From DASQWC01 sp035640475 (GTDB lineage Bacteria > Actinomycetota > JAICYB01): a stretch of DNA of 23,886 bases. This document shows, in pieces, positions 1-7,276 of the stretch. The translations under genes were made by a program, and so were the position numbers. The DNA is taken from positions 1-23,886 of the forward strand of contig DASQWC010000049.1 in assembly GCA_035640475.1 (NCBI GenBank), in the 5' to 3' direction. Numbering within the stretch: the stretch's first letter is position 1; each line of letters opens with the position of its first letter. The notes below the pieces were generated by a model. The model was not told the DNA's origin, did no database searches, and was given only the letters and a program-made list of their open reading frames with translations.

Positions 1-675
1 GACCTTCGCACCCGCGCGGATCGACCGTTGCCAAGCGCGAAACAGGCGGTCGGCTCCGAGTCTCGCGCTCCTGGTCACGCCGACGGGTGTCGGCGAGCCG
101 CCGCCGTAGCGGACGATCGGCTGCAGCCCCAGGGCCCCGGCGCCGACGGCCGCGATTGCGGGAAGCCGTCCGGAGCGCCGGAGAAAGTCGAGCTGCTGGA
201 GAGTGGCCCAGATCTGGACGTGGGTGGCGACATCGAGCGCGTGCGCGAGCACGCGCTCGATGTCGCCTCTCGAAGCCGCCGTCCGCGCGGCTTCGACGGC
301 GACGAGTCCCTGACCGGCGGCGGCCGTCTTCGCATCGAGGACGTAGACGCGGTCCTCGCCGACGCTTCGCGCGGCGAGGACCGCATTCCCATAGGTCACC
401 GACAGCTCGGAGGCCGGACACACGACGAGCACGTGGTCGTCCGACGCGAGAAGCTCACCGAACAGCTCTTCGTACGCGCCGGGCGACGGAGCTGCCGTCT
501 TCGGCGGTCGCTCTCCGTGCTTCAGCCGCGCGACGAGCTCCGCATACGGCGCGTCGCCTTCGGATACCTCGCCGTTCTCCCATGCGAGTTGCAATGAGAC
601 GACGTGGAGCGGGACGGACTCGCGCCACTCGGCAGGCACGACCGCGGATGAATCCGTGACGATCCGAACAGTCAC
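1..675 (-). CDS. DegV family fatty-acid-binding protein (3' end beyond window)
   Basis: I translated this frame from a GTG at 675-673; it stays open for 225 codons to the window edge. The product starts with a short beta strand followed by Asp-Ser-Ser at residues 8-10, the N-terminal DSS motif of DegV proteins. It continues with a TAAPSPGAYEELF segment, an SVTYGNA segment and a DAKTAAAGQGL segment, all in DegV order. Family members are about 280 residues long, so some 50-60 residues are missing off the left edge. DegV (FakB-type) proteins bind a single fatty acid and in some bacteria present it to a fatty-acid kinase; whether this one has a kinase partner cannot be seen. The GTG overlaps the TGA of the upstream cupin gene (GTGA), so translation is probably coupled. 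Confidence 0.88.
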   Translation of the reverse strand, partial: MTVRIVTDSSAVVPAEWRESVPLHVVSLQLAWENGEVSEGDAPYAELVARLKHGERPPKTAAPSPGAYEELFGELLASDDHVLVVCPASELSVTYGNAVLAARSVGEDRVYVLDAKTAAAGQGLVAVEAARTAASRGDIERVLAHALDVATHVQIWATLQQLDFLRRSGRLPAIAAVGAGALGLQPIVRYGGGSPTPVGVTRSARLGADRLFRAWQRSIRAGAKV

Positions 676-938
676 AGCTTTCCGAGCAAATAGTGAACGC
701 CGTCGGGGCCGACGGTGGCTGTGTGCTTCTCGCCCGCGGGTAGACCGGTCCGATCGCCCGGGCCGAGCGTCCGCGTGCGCTCGCCGGCCACGATCGTGAT
801 CGACCCGTCGAGCACGAAGAGCACTTCGTTTCGTGAATGTGCGTGCTCCGGGTAGTGCGTGCCCGGTTCGTCGTGCCACTCGGTGACCGTGAGGCCTTCG
901 TCCTCGAGTGCGGCGATGGCCTCTGCGCGCGTCGTCAC
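672..938 (-). CDS. small single-domain cupin protein
   Basis: This is a protein of 88 residues with both cupin motifs. Motif 1 is the PEHAHSRNEVLFVLDG stretch, giving His-x-His and Glu metal ligands. Motif 2 is GDRTGLPAGEKHTA, with the fourth ligand His. The fold binds one metal ion in a beta barrel; the substrate is unknown and it may be a sensor or a small-molecule enzyme. The open frame continues upstream to 1088, but that part runs antisense into the DUF1802-like gene. I chose the GTG at 938 because a -10-like TATCGT lies 6 nt before it and there is no Shine-Dalgarno, so the message is probably leaderless. It overlaps degV by 4 bp. Confidence 0.8.
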   Translation of the reverse strand: MTTRAEAIAALEDEGLTVTEWHDEPGTHYPEHAHSRNEVLFVLDGSITIVAGERTRTLGPGDRTGLPAGEKHTATVGPDGVHYLLGKL

Positions 939-943
939 CCGCG

Positions 944-950
944 TACGATA
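944..950. promoter_or_regulatory. overlapping divergent -10 elements (bidirectional promoter)
   Basis: On the plus strand TACGAT (944-949) sits 8 nt before the ATG at 958. On the minus strand TATCGT (950-945) sits 6 nt before the GTG at 938. The two hexamers occupy almost the same bases. Both fit the TANNNT pattern and distance expected for leaderless or near-leaderless actinobacterial transcripts. A CTGACA-like -35 for the minus direction is at 966-971 with a short 15-nt spacer. No transcript data are available. Confidence 0.5.
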
Positions 951-957
951 TCCAACG

Positions 958-1581
958 ATGTCGCGTGTCAGGCCGGCTCTCGAACCGCTCCTCCAGGCCC
1001 CGCAGAAGGCGCTCAAGGAGTGGGCCGTCGTGTGCCGTGCGCTCGATGAAGGCCGCCAGTCGGTGCTCATGCGCAAGGGCGGGATCATCGAGGAGACGCG
1101 CGACTTCTCACTCGTCGAGAAGCGGTTTCTGCTCTATCCGACCTACGAGCACCAGGACGTCGACAGCGTGCAAGAGCCGTATCGGGAATGGTTCCGGGAA
1201 ACGCTCGCCGACCAACCGCCGGCCGACGTCGTCCGGATCTCGTCGTGGGCCGAGGTGACTGATCTGTTCCTCACGCACGAGCTCGACGCGGTGCTGCGGC
1301 TGTCGGATCTGTACGCGTGGAGCCACGACTACATGCGGATTCGCATGGCCTACAAGCCGCGCAAGCCGATGAACGTCGTCGTCGTCCGGGCGTGGAAGCT
1401 GCCGGAGCCCGTCGACGTTCCCGTGCTCGAGCACTTCGCCGGCTGCAAGTCGTGGGTGCCGCTGGAGCAGCCCGTCGAGCTGTACGGCTCGACGGCGGCC
1501 ATCACCGACGACGAGCACGCCGCGCGGGTCGCAGCCGTCGCGTCCTGCCTGGACTCGGAAGCCGAGCGCGTCGCCGTTTAG
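958..1581 (+). CDS. DUF1802-like protein
   Basis: This is a 207-residue protein starting at ATG 958. The N-terminal part carries ALKEWAVVCRAL (about residues 18-29), then a Gly-Gly motif in MRKGGIIEE and an FLLYPTYEHQ motif. These match my memory of the uncharacterised DUF1802 family, which is found mainly in cyanobacteria and other free-living bacteria. There is no signal peptide or membrane segment, so it is likely cytosolic, and no enzymatic function is known. An earlier in-frame ATG at 859 would add residues that run antisense to the cupin gene; the -10-like TACGAT 8 nt before 958 favours the shorter form. It meets the epimerase gene tail-to-tail with a 4-bp overlap at 1578-1581. Confidence 0.75.
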   Translation: MSRVRPALEPLLQAPQKALKEWAVVCRALDEGRQSVLMRKGGIIEETRDFSLVEKRFLLYPTYEHQDVDSVQEPYREWFRETLADQPPADVVRISSWAEVTDLFLTHELDAVLRLSDLYAWSHDYMRIRMAYKPRKPMNVVVVRAWKLPEPVDVPVLEHFAGCKSWVPLEQPVELYGSTAAITDDEHAARVAAVASCLDSEAERVAV

Positions 1582-2543
1582 GCGAGCGCTTCGTCGTCGG
1601 CGTCGAAGCCCGGATCGTCTGTATCCGGTGGATGTGCAAGGTGCCACGCGACGGACACCTTCAATGTCTCGCGCGGATCGGTATCGGTCCAGCCCAGCAT
1701 CTCGCGCGCCTTCGTCGAGTCGACAAGCAGGTCCTGCTCGATCGTGCCCAGCATTCCGAGATCCGGCGGGAGCTTTTCGTCCGGCACCCGAACGAGCTCG
1801 GCATCGTTGCCCGCGGCATCGAGGATCATCTGTGCCCATTCGCTCATGGGGTACGTGTGCGACTCGCCCAGATTGAGGATTTCGCCGCGCGCGGCTTCGG
1901 ACTCCACGGCCAGGCGCGTGCCGCGCGCGACGTCGCCGACGAAGCCTTTTGCCGCCCTCCACGTGCCGGCACCGACCGGGATCCGATCGCGATTGGCCCG
2001 AACGCGCCGAAGGATCAGCTCCTCGCGGCGCTGTCCGTCGTGCGGGCCGTAGACCATCGGGAGACGAAGGGCCGTGGCGCCGGCGGCCAGATAGATCTCC
2101 TCGACGTCGAGCTTCTCGTAGTCGTCGAACATCGGGTTTCCTTGGCCGCGATACGGGTAGCGCTCGTCGCGCACGGCCGAGCTCTCGTCGATGGGTACCG
2201 GCTCGCCGCTCCCTCCCTTCATGATGTAGGTGTACGCGCGATAGACATCCATGGACGACGTCACAACCAGACGACGATCCTCCGGCAATGCCTCGAGCGC
2301 CGTCTGGGCATCACGTCGGGTGAGCGCCATGTTATCGATGACGGCGTCTGGATCGAAGGCGTCGATCCGGCTGCGCACCGAGCCGAGCTCGGCGCGATCC
2401 ACATGGATGTGCTCTCCGGAAGGAAGGTCGTCCGGCTCGTGCTTGCCGCGATGCACGAAGCACACTTCGTGACCGTTGTCGACCAGCTCTTGCGCGATGG
2501 CGCGGCCGATGAAAACGGTGCCGCCGATGAGCAAGACGCGCAT
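1578..2543 (-). CDS. atypical NAD(P)-dependent epimerase/dehydratase (extended SDR, CSP41-like)
   Basis: This 321-residue protein begins with a Rossmann nucleotide-binding motif GGTVFIG at residues 7-13. It contains a TSSMDVY strand (95-101) and an LRLPMVYGPHD segment typical of extended short-chain dehydrogenases. The active-site Tyr-Lys is not the usual YxxxK: the matching place reads Tyr142-Glu-Lys144 in DDYEKLDVEE, as in CSP41-like members. The substrate may be a nucleotide sugar or similar compound but is not determined. The ATG shares one base with the stop of the upstream luciferase-like gene (TGATG), so it is translationally coupled and belongs to that operon. A longer open frame upstream is only the antisense/alternate frame of that gene. 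Confidence 0.85.
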   Translation of the reverse strand: MRVLLIGGTVFIGRAIAQELVDNGHEVCFVHRGKHEPDDLPSGEHIHVDRAELGSVRSRIDAFDPDAVIDNMALTRRDAQTALEALPEDRRLVVTSSMDVYRAYTYIMKGGSGEPVPIDESSAVRDERYPYRGQGNPMFDDYEKLDVEEIYLAAGATALRLPMVYGPHDGQRREELILRRVRANRDRIPVGAGTWRAAKGFVGDVARGTRLAVESEAARGEILNLGESHTYPMSEWAQMILDAAGNDAELVRVPDEKLPPDLGMLGTIEQDLLVDSTKAREMLGWTDTDPRETLKVSVAWHLAHPPDTDDPGFDADDEALA

Positions 2544-3541
2544 CAGCGCAGCGAAGGAATGACTCTGGCGCCGAGTGTCTCGATGGTCTCGAGCTGAAGC
2601 TCGCGCGGCATGCCGGGAAAGTCCGAGCGGCAGATGAAGTGGATGTCGTCGCCGAGCGCGTCGCGGAACCTTGCGATCTCGGCCGCCACTTCGTCCGGAC
2701 GGCCGCAGATGATCGACGCGCGCAACTGCTCTTCGGTGGCGGGGTCGAGCGGCGGTGGGCTCTTTGCTTGCGCCGACGCACGCGCTGCTCCCATGTCGGG
2801 GTACTTCCAGCGCAAGTAGTGGTAGGAGGACTTGACCATCTCCCACGGGTCGCCCGACTCGCTCGCGAACACCGGCACGTGGAGCGCGAAGGTGAACGGA
2901 GACGGGTCCGTGCGCGCCTGGAGGGCGATCGCTTGCGCCCGCGCAAATGCTTCGATGCCCGACGTCCCCGTCGACGAGCCGAGGAAGCCGTCCGCGATGC
3001 GCCCGGCCCGCCGTATCGCCGGCTCCGAGAACCCGCCCAGCCAGATGGGGATCGGATGCGCCGGCTTCGGCGTCACGTTCACCGGATGTCCGTCGTGCTC
3101 GAACGTGCCCGGCCCCCACGCGCCGCGAAGCACGCGCACGGTTTCCCGCATGCGTGCCGCGCGTTCACGCTGCTCGACGCCGAAGACGTCGAACTCTTCG
3201 GAACGCCAGCCTGCACCTATCCCGAGGATGAGGCGTCCTCGTGAGATCAGATCGACAGTGGCCGCATCTTCGGCGATGCGGATCGGATCGTGGAGTGGTG
3301 CGAGCAGGACGCCCGTCCCGATCTCGACGCGCTCGGTCGCCTGCGCGATCGCGGCACACGCGACGAGCAGCGACGGCATGTAGCCGTCGTCCAGGAAGTG
3401 ATGCTCGGAGACCCACACCGAGTCGAAGCCGGCTCGCTCGGCGGTGACGCAGCGCTCGACCATCTCCTCGTACAGATCGGCGTCCGAACGTGTGTCGTCC
3501 GGCGGCCGTTGACAAGTGATCAGACCGTAGCCGACACGCAC
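2543..3541 (-). CDS. LLM-class (luciferase-like) F420-type oxidoreductase
   Basis: This 332-residue TIM-barrel flavin-dependent oxidoreductase belongs to the luciferase-like monooxygenase superfamily. Diagnostic stretches are AERAGFDSVWVSEHHF near residue 40, TERVEIGTGVLLAPLHDPIR, a RGRLILGIGAGW motif around residue 105, and KPAHPIPIWLGGFSEPAIRRAGRIADGF. In actinomycetes such proteins mostly use reduced F420 and less often FMNH2; the substrate cannot be read from sequence. The start is a GTG at 3541, 9 nt after the stop of the ACT-domain gene. The stop overlaps the next gene's ATG by one base. The three genes ACT, LLM and epimerase therefore look like one transcript. Confidence 0.9.
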   Translation of the reverse strand: MRVGYGLITCQRPPDDTRSDADLYEEMVERCVTAERAGFDSVWVSEHHFLDDGYMPSLLVACAAIAQATERVEIGTGVLLAPLHDPIRIAEDAATVDLISRGRLILGIGAGWRSEEFDVFGVEQRERAARMRETVRVLRGAWGPGTFEHDGHPVNVTPKPAHPIPIWLGGFSEPAIRRAGRIADGFLGSSTGTSGIEAFARAQAIALQARTDPSPFTFALHVPVFASESGDPWEMVKSSYHYLRWKYPDMGAARASAQAKSPPPLDPATEEQLRASIICGRPDEVAAEIARFRDALGDDIHFICRSDFPGMPRELQLETIETLGARVIPSLR

Positions 3542-3550
3542 GGCCCGAGT

Positions 3551-4207
3551 TTAGACGGCGTGCACGCTCCCGACTCGCGTCGCCATGTCGGCCAGCAGCT
3601 CGAGCTGGCGGAGCTCGCTCGGCCGGAAGCGCATCCCGGCCCAGCGACCGACGATGACGAAGTCGAACGAGCTCGACAGGGGCGCCGCAGCGAGCTCGAA
3701 GCTGTGCATGCGCCAGTTCACGGGCGCCCAGTCGCCGAGCGGCAGCCGGCGAGCGCCGGTCAACGGGAGCCAGGGCGTCTCCATCACGCCCGGGCTCGGC
3801 GCGTCCTCGCTCGCGGCGCCGACTTGTGAGCCGTCCCGCTCGATGCTCATCGCGAGAGCCCACGCGGCACTCAGCGCGTCGGGCAGTCCTTGGACGAGGG
3901 CGTGCATCAGATCCCCGGCACCTTTGCCGAGGCGATCGGCGAGTGCAAGCGCGCTGAGCGGATCCGGAATGCGCGCGATCCGTCTCACGGTCTCTACGAT
4001 CACGCCCGGCGCCCGTTTGGCTGCGTCGCGCAGTTTCTCCGGGCTCAAACCTTGGCCCTCGACGCAAATCTCGTCGACGGCCTGGAAGCTGTCGCGGTCG
4101 ATGAGGCGCAACGAGACGATGTCGGCCGGCAGGCGGCCGAGCTCGGTCGCGAGCTGCCCGAGGCTTCCGGGCCTGTCCGGCAATGCAACACGGATCACGT
4201 AGAGCAT
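3551..4207 (-). CDS. ACT-domain protein
   Basis: This is a 218-residue cytosolic protein. Residues 2-70 form an ACT domain: the opening strand YVIRVALPDRPGSL is followed by a helix and a second strand DIVSLRLID, the usual small-ligand (often amino-acid) regulatory fold. The remaining 150 residues are not an enzyme I recognise; they contain a hydrophobic, possibly GAF-like sensory part ending in SSSFDFVIVGRW. The start at 4207 is well supported by a strong Shine-Dalgarno (AGGAGG at 4214-4219, 6 nt away). A TTGACC hexamer further upstream might be a -35 box, but no well-spaced -10 follows. It is the first gene of the ACT, LLM, epimerase run, and may sense a metabolite for those enzymes; this is inference. 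Confidence 0.75.
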   Translation of the reverse strand: MLYVIRVALPDRPGSLGQLATELGRLPADIVSLRLIDRDSFQAVDEICVEGQGLSPEKLRDAAKRAPGVIVETVRRIARIPDPLSALALADRLGKGAGDLMHALVQGLPDALSAAWALAMSIERDGSQVGAASEDAPSPGVMETPWLPLTGARRLPLGDWAPVNWRMHSFELAAAPLSSSFDFVIVGRWAGMRFRPSELRQLELLADMATRVGSVHAV

Positions 4208-4210
4208 CGG

Positions 4211-4220
4211 CCACCTCCTC
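4211..4220 (-). promoter_or_regulatory. strong ribosome binding site of the ACT-domain gene
   Basis: On the minus strand this reads GAGGAGGTGG, a near-perfect anti-16S match, with a 6-nt gap from the AGGAGG core to the ATG at 4207. It fixes the start codon and contrasts with the many genes in this window that have no visible Shine-Dalgarno. Confidence 0.8.
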
Positions 4221-4284
4221 GGTCGTGCCCCAACCGTAGGCGGCCGAATGTTTCTAGGAGGTCAACCGCGGTATCGATCTCGCG

Positions 4285-4713
4285 TCAGGAGCGCGGTTCG
4301 AGGATGACCAGCGGGATGTCGCGGGTCGTGCGCGTCTGGTACTGGCCGTAGCCCCTGTACTTCTTGACCACATCCGGCCACAGCCGGGTCTTCTCATCTT
4401 TCGTCGCGACGCGGGCGCGCATCTGCTTGGTACCGCCGCGCATCCGCACCTCGACGTCCGGGTTGGCCTTGATGTTGTGGTACCAGCCCGGGTGCTGCGG
4501 ATCCCCGCCGCGCGACGCGACGAGCACGATCTTCTCGCCTTCCTGTACTGGCGAAGTCAGCATCGAGGATCGCTTCTGGCCTGACTTCGCTCCGGTCGTG
4601 ATCAGGTCGACGACGAGCATCCCGAGCAGGTTGCCGCCGATCCGGCCGCCGGACGCGTTGAACAGCGCCCGGTGGATCTTGTTCATCGTCTTCAGCTGGA
4701 AGTCGGTCGGCAT
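4285..4713 (-). CDS. Ddn-like deazaflavin (F420)-dependent nitroreductase-family protein
   Basis: This 142-residue protein belongs to the split-barrel deazaflavin-dependent family whose best-known member is mycobacterial Ddn. Visible family features are the N-terminal helix MNKIHRALFNASGGRIGG, the strand LVVDLITTGAKSGQKRSSMLT, the cofactor-site stretch IVLVASRGGDPQHPGWYHNIKANPDVEV, and the C-terminal YQTRTTRDIPLVILEP. It probably uses reduced F420 to reduce quinone-like or other electrophilic compounds. The start is ATG 4713; there is no Shine-Dalgarno, but a TAAGCT hexamer lies 9 nt upstream and could be the -10 of a near-leaderless transcript. It is 77 bp upstream of the ACT/LLM operon, and another F420-type enzyme is in that operon. 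Confidence 0.88.
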   Translation of the reverse strand: MPTDFQLKTMNKIHRALFNASGGRIGGNLLGMLVVDLITTGAKSGQKRSSMLTSPVQEGEKIVLVASRGGDPQHPGWYHNIKANPDVEVRMRGGTKQMRARVATKDEKTRLWPDVVKKYRGYGQYQTRTTRDIPLVILEPRS

Positions 4714-4739
4714 GAGAAATAGAGCTTAGTCGTAAGGAA

Positions 4740-4766
4740 CTCCTATGCGCCTTCGCCGCATAGGAG
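4740..4766 (-). terminator. stem-loop after tRNA-Glu, probable terminator
   Basis: A perfect 10-bp inverted repeat pairs 4740-4749 (CTCCTATGCG) with 4757-4766 (CGCATAGGAG) around a 7-nt loop. Read in the direction of the tRNA it is followed by a short pyrimidine run (TTCCTT), so it could end the tRNA transcript. The run of U is poor for a classic intrinsic terminator. It is also 27 bp upstream of the Ddn-like gene start, so a regulatory role there is not excluded. Confidence 0.5.
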
Positions 4767-4801
4767 CCCATGCCGCTCCGCTCGCGAAGCTCGCTCCGCA
4801 G

Positions 4802-4874
4802 TACCCCCGACGGGATTCGAACCCGTGTTGCCGCCTTGAAAGAGCGGAGTGCTAGGCCGCTGCACTACGGGGGC
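4802..4874 (-). tRNA. tRNA-Glu (anticodon UUC)
   Basis: The minus strand folds as a full cloverleaf of 73 nt. The acceptor arm GCCCCCG pairs with CGGGGGT, with a G-U first pair. The D arm is GTGC/GCAC, the anticodon stem CCGCT/GGCGG holds the loop CTTTCAA (anticodon TTC), and the T arm ACGGG/CCCGT has the TTCGAAT loop. The discriminator is A and no CCA end is encoded. It lies 32 bp after the stop of the membrane anti-sigma-like gene, in the same direction; a TAGCGT hexamer 9 nt before it may be its own -10. Confidence 0.96.
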
Positions 4875-4906
4875 TCGGCCCCAACGCTACACGGGGGAAC
4901 GCGTCC

Positions 4907-5785
4907 TCAGCGCGCTTCGACGCGGATCGGGGGCGTGACCAATCCGCTCGAGCGAGCGGGACGCTCCGAGCCCGCGCCCGCGGGCGATCCTGTGGCGAGC
5001 CGTGCGAGCTCGCCGAGGCCGCCGAGCGGATCGCTTGTCTTCTCCGGGGTCTTGGTGGCCGGCTCGGACGTGCACCGGCACATGCCGACGATGCTCCATT
5101 CGCCATTCGACGGAAGGACGACCGTTGCCTGCCCGACATGTTGTCCGCCCGGCTTGAGCACGAACGTGCTCGACGGACGTGCTGACGACGACGCGCACTG
5201 CCACGGGAGCGCCTCGCGGTTGCCCGCGGCTGCGCCGTGCGTCGGATACGCGGAAACGAGGAGCGGACAGCCGCTCAGCGAAGAGACCGCGACGGCGTGA
5301 TTGCCGGTGTTGCGAAGCGTCATCGTGACCGTTTGCGGAACGTTCGTGTCGAACTCGGTCGTGGCGATCTTCGTCTCCAGACGCAGCCCCGTGGCGTGAT
5401 CGACCGCGTACGCGGACGCCTCCGATGTGTATCCCCACTCGAGATCGCCGGTGCGATGGACCTCCGGTGTCGTGCCGGTCGCCGGCCGAGCCGGCGTCCC
5501 GTTCGCCGGCGCCGCCGTCGACTGCTCGCTCGTCGGCACGACGGGCCGCGCGACGTGCAGTGCGGACTCGGGAGTGTTGGTCGAGCGCACGAGAGTTGCG
5601 ATTCCGGCGCCCAGTGCGATGAGCGAGGCCGCGGCGATCGCGGCCGGCCCCGTGAGCATCCGCGCGATACGCCGGCGACGCGCGGCGTCCGCGCGCACTC
5701 GCGCCATCACGGCGCCGACGAAGGGCTCGTCGGGTGGCGACGGCTCGCGAGCGGCGTCGAGCAGCATGTCCAGGCGCGGCTCCAT
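4907..5785 (-). CDS. single-pass membrane protein, probable anti-sigma factor partner
   Basis: This 292-residue protein starts at ATG 5785, which shares one base with the stop of the ECF sigma gene (TGATG). A short cytoplasmic part (1-43, ending in RRRR at 36-39) precedes one transmembrane helix at about 44-66. A Thr/Pro/Ala-rich linker follows, then an extracytoplasmic domain. That domain has beta strands such as TVTMTLRNTGNHAV and several cysteines (SGCP, WQCA, GMCRC), recalling small beta-sandwich proteinase-inhibitor-like (BsuPI-type) domains. No zinc-finger HxxxCxxC motif is present, so the cytoplasmic part is not a standard ZAS domain. Anti-sigma function is inferred from position and topology only. 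Confidence 0.72.
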   Translation of the reverse strand: MEPRLDMLLDAAREPSPPDEPFVGAVMARVRADAARRRRIARMLTGPAAIAAASLIALGAGIATLVRSTNTPESALHVARPVVPTSEQSTAAPANGTPARPATGTTPEVHRTGDLEWGYTSEASAYAVDHATGLRLETKIATTEFDTNVPQTVTMTLRNTGNHAVAVSSLSGCPLLVSAYPTHGAAAGNREALPWQCASSSARPSSTFVLKPGGQHVGQATVVLPSNGEWSIVGMCRCTSEPATKTPEKTSDPLGGLGELARLATGSPAGAGSERPARSSGLVTPPIRVEAR

Positions 5786-6552
5786 CAGCTCCCACCTCCC
5801 AGCACCGGGCGCAAGAGCTCGGTCAGCCTTCGACGCGCGACGTGCAGCCGCGAGCGCACGGTCCCGACCGGGCACTGCAAGACCTCGGCGACCTCCTCGT
5901 AGGCGAGGCCGGTCTCCCGCAGCAGGAACGTCGTCCGATACGGCTCGTCGAGCCGGGCGATTGCGTCGTTGATGACGCGGCGCAGCTCATACATGTCCCA
6001 CTCGTCCACCTGTCCGGGCGCATCTTCCGGCGGCTCGACCGGGAGCGGGGTGCGGGACTCGCGCCGCAGGAACTCGATGCACGTGTTGCGAGCCACGGTG
6101 AACGTCCAGGCGACGAAGCGACCACGCGGCTCGTGCCGGCGCAAACCCTTCCAGAGCCGCAGCATCGTTTCCTGTGCGGCGTCGTCGCCCAGATGTGGAT
6201 CGCGAAGGAAGCGCCGCGTAAACGCCCGCAACGGTCCCTGCATGATGCGGACGATCGTCTCGAAGGCTGCGAGATCGCCGAAGCGCGCGAGCTCGACCAG
6301 CGGGCCGAGCCGTGCCTCGTCCAAGCGCGGTTGTCCGGATGCCTGCTGTGTGAATGATGGCTCCCCTCCGGCAAGGGAGACGACGGTGGAATCTGGAAAG
6401 TTCGGGCGTGCGTCAGCGGGCGCGGCTGCGCCGGGGCGTGCGGGACTTCGTCGGCTTCGCCGGCCGTCGGTCCCCGTCAGACCGGGCGCGCTGCGCCCCC
6501 CGGACCCCCCGCGTTTCAGATGAGCCTCGTTTGCTTCGCTCTCTCCGCTCAT
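5785..6552 (-). CDS. ECF-family RNA polymerase sigma factor
   Basis: The product is 255 residues if it starts at ATG 6552. Region 2 spans about 92-165, with the DDAAQETMLRLWKGL core and VAWTFTVARNTCIEFLRR. Region 4 spans about 190-247, with the helix-turn-helix LAYEEVAEVLQCPVGTVRSRLHVARRRL. The first 80 residues are low-complexity and unusual for ECF factors. The ATG has an AAGGGA Shine-Dalgarno 6 nt upstream. A TTG at 6324 would give a normal-sized 179-residue factor but lacks a ribosome site. With the long start, the first 140 bp overlap the ABC ATPase gene in another frame. The membrane protein overlapping its stop is the likely regulator. Confidence 0.88.
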   Translation of the reverse strand: MSGESEANEAHLKRGGSGGRSAPGLTGTDGRRSRRSPARPGAAAPADARPNFPDSTVVSLAGGEPSFTQQASGQPRLDEARLGPLVELARFGDLAAFETIVRIMQGPLRAFTRRFLRDPHLGDDAAQETMLRLWKGLRRHEPRGRFVAWTFTVARNTCIEFLRRESRTPLPVEPPEDAPGQVDEWDMYELRRVINDAIARLDEPYRTTFLLRETGLAYEEVAEVLQCPVGTVRSRLHVARRRLTELLRPVLGGGS

Positions 6553-7276
6553 CTGATCCCTTCGTACGGGGGACCGCCCGGCGTCTCCGCTTGGCGCCGT
6601 CATCCGTGATAACGCCGTCGCGCATGTGGATGCTCCGGTCGGCGATCCGGGCGAGCTCCTCGTTGTGAGTAACGACAACGAGGGTCTTTCCGGCACGCCT
6701 GAGCTCGCCGAGCAGGTCGTGGATCCCGGAGGCCGTCTCCGAGTCCAGCTCACCGGTCGGCTCGTCGCAGAGCAGGATCGGCGGGTCCAGCACGACGGCC
6801 CGGGCGATCGCCACCCGCTGCTGCTCGCCACCCGAGAGCTGGTCCGGGCGGTGACGGAGACGTTCGCCAAGGCCCACCTGTGCCAGGACGTCGGCCGGGT
6901 TCCGGGCGGTCCCGTTGCCGGCGTAGCGCAAGGGCATCGCGACGTTCTCCTCGGCCGTCAGGTGGGGGAGGAGGTTGAAGGACTGGAAGACGAACCCGAT
7001 CTTCGTCCGGCGGACCCGCGTGCGCTCGCGGTCGCTGAGCTCCGCCGTCGCTTCGCCGTCCACGATGACGTCGCCGGCGTCCTGGTGATCCAGGAGGCCG
7101 GCGATGTTCAGCAGCGTCGTCTTTCCCGATCCGGACGGCCCTACGATCGTGACGAGCTCGCCGGGCACGAACGTCAGCGAGATGCCGCGCAAGGCCGGGA
7201 CGTCCACGGCGCGGCTCAGGTGGTAGGTGCGCCGCACGTCCTCGAGACGAAGAACACCCTTCCCGTTGGACGTCAT
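6413..7276 (-). CDS. ABC transporter ATP-binding protein (MacB/LolD type)
   Basis: The ATPase domain (1-226) has every expected motif: Walker A GPSGSGKTT (46-54), the Q-loop FVFQSFNLLPHLT, signature LSGGEQQRVAIARA, Walker B ILLCDEPTGELD and the switch His in VVVTHNEEL. This spacing is typical of the MacB/LolD/FtsE class that pairs with four-helix permeases. About 60 extra residues follow, rich in Arg, Lys and Ser (KRRRRAVPRTKG onward), far beyond the usual end; this tail overlaps the sigma-factor gene in another frame. The ATG overlaps the permease stop by 4 bp (ATGA). It energises the permease encoded immediately upstream. Confidence 0.93.
   Translation of the reverse strand: MTSNGKGVLRLEDVRRTYHLSRAVDVPALRGISLTFVPGELVTIVGPSGSGKTTLLNIAGLLDHQDAGDVIVDGEATAELSDRERTRVRRTKIGFVFQSFNLLPHLTAEENVAMPLRYAGNGTARNPADVLAQVGLGERLRHRPDQLSGGEQQRVAIARAVVLDPPILLCDEPTGELDSETASGIHDLLGELRRAGKTLVVVTHNEELARIADRSIHMRDGVITDDGAKRRRRAVPRTKGSDERRERSKRGSSETRGVRGAQRARSDGDRRPAKPTKSRTPRRSRAR

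Noticed and set aside
1108..1962. 284-residue minus-strand open frame across the DUF1802-like gene
   Set aside because: Arg-rich shadow of genes in other frames, common in high-GC DNA; no domain features.
1317..2597. 426-residue plus-strand open frame
   Set aside because: Antisense of the epimerase gene in a GC-rich frame; its sequence mirrors the real protein codons and shows no family features.
3165..4214. 349-residue minus-strand open frame overlapping the ACT and LLM genes
   Set aside because: Same strand but a different frame from two recognised genes; composition is Arg/Ala/Gly-rich with no motifs.
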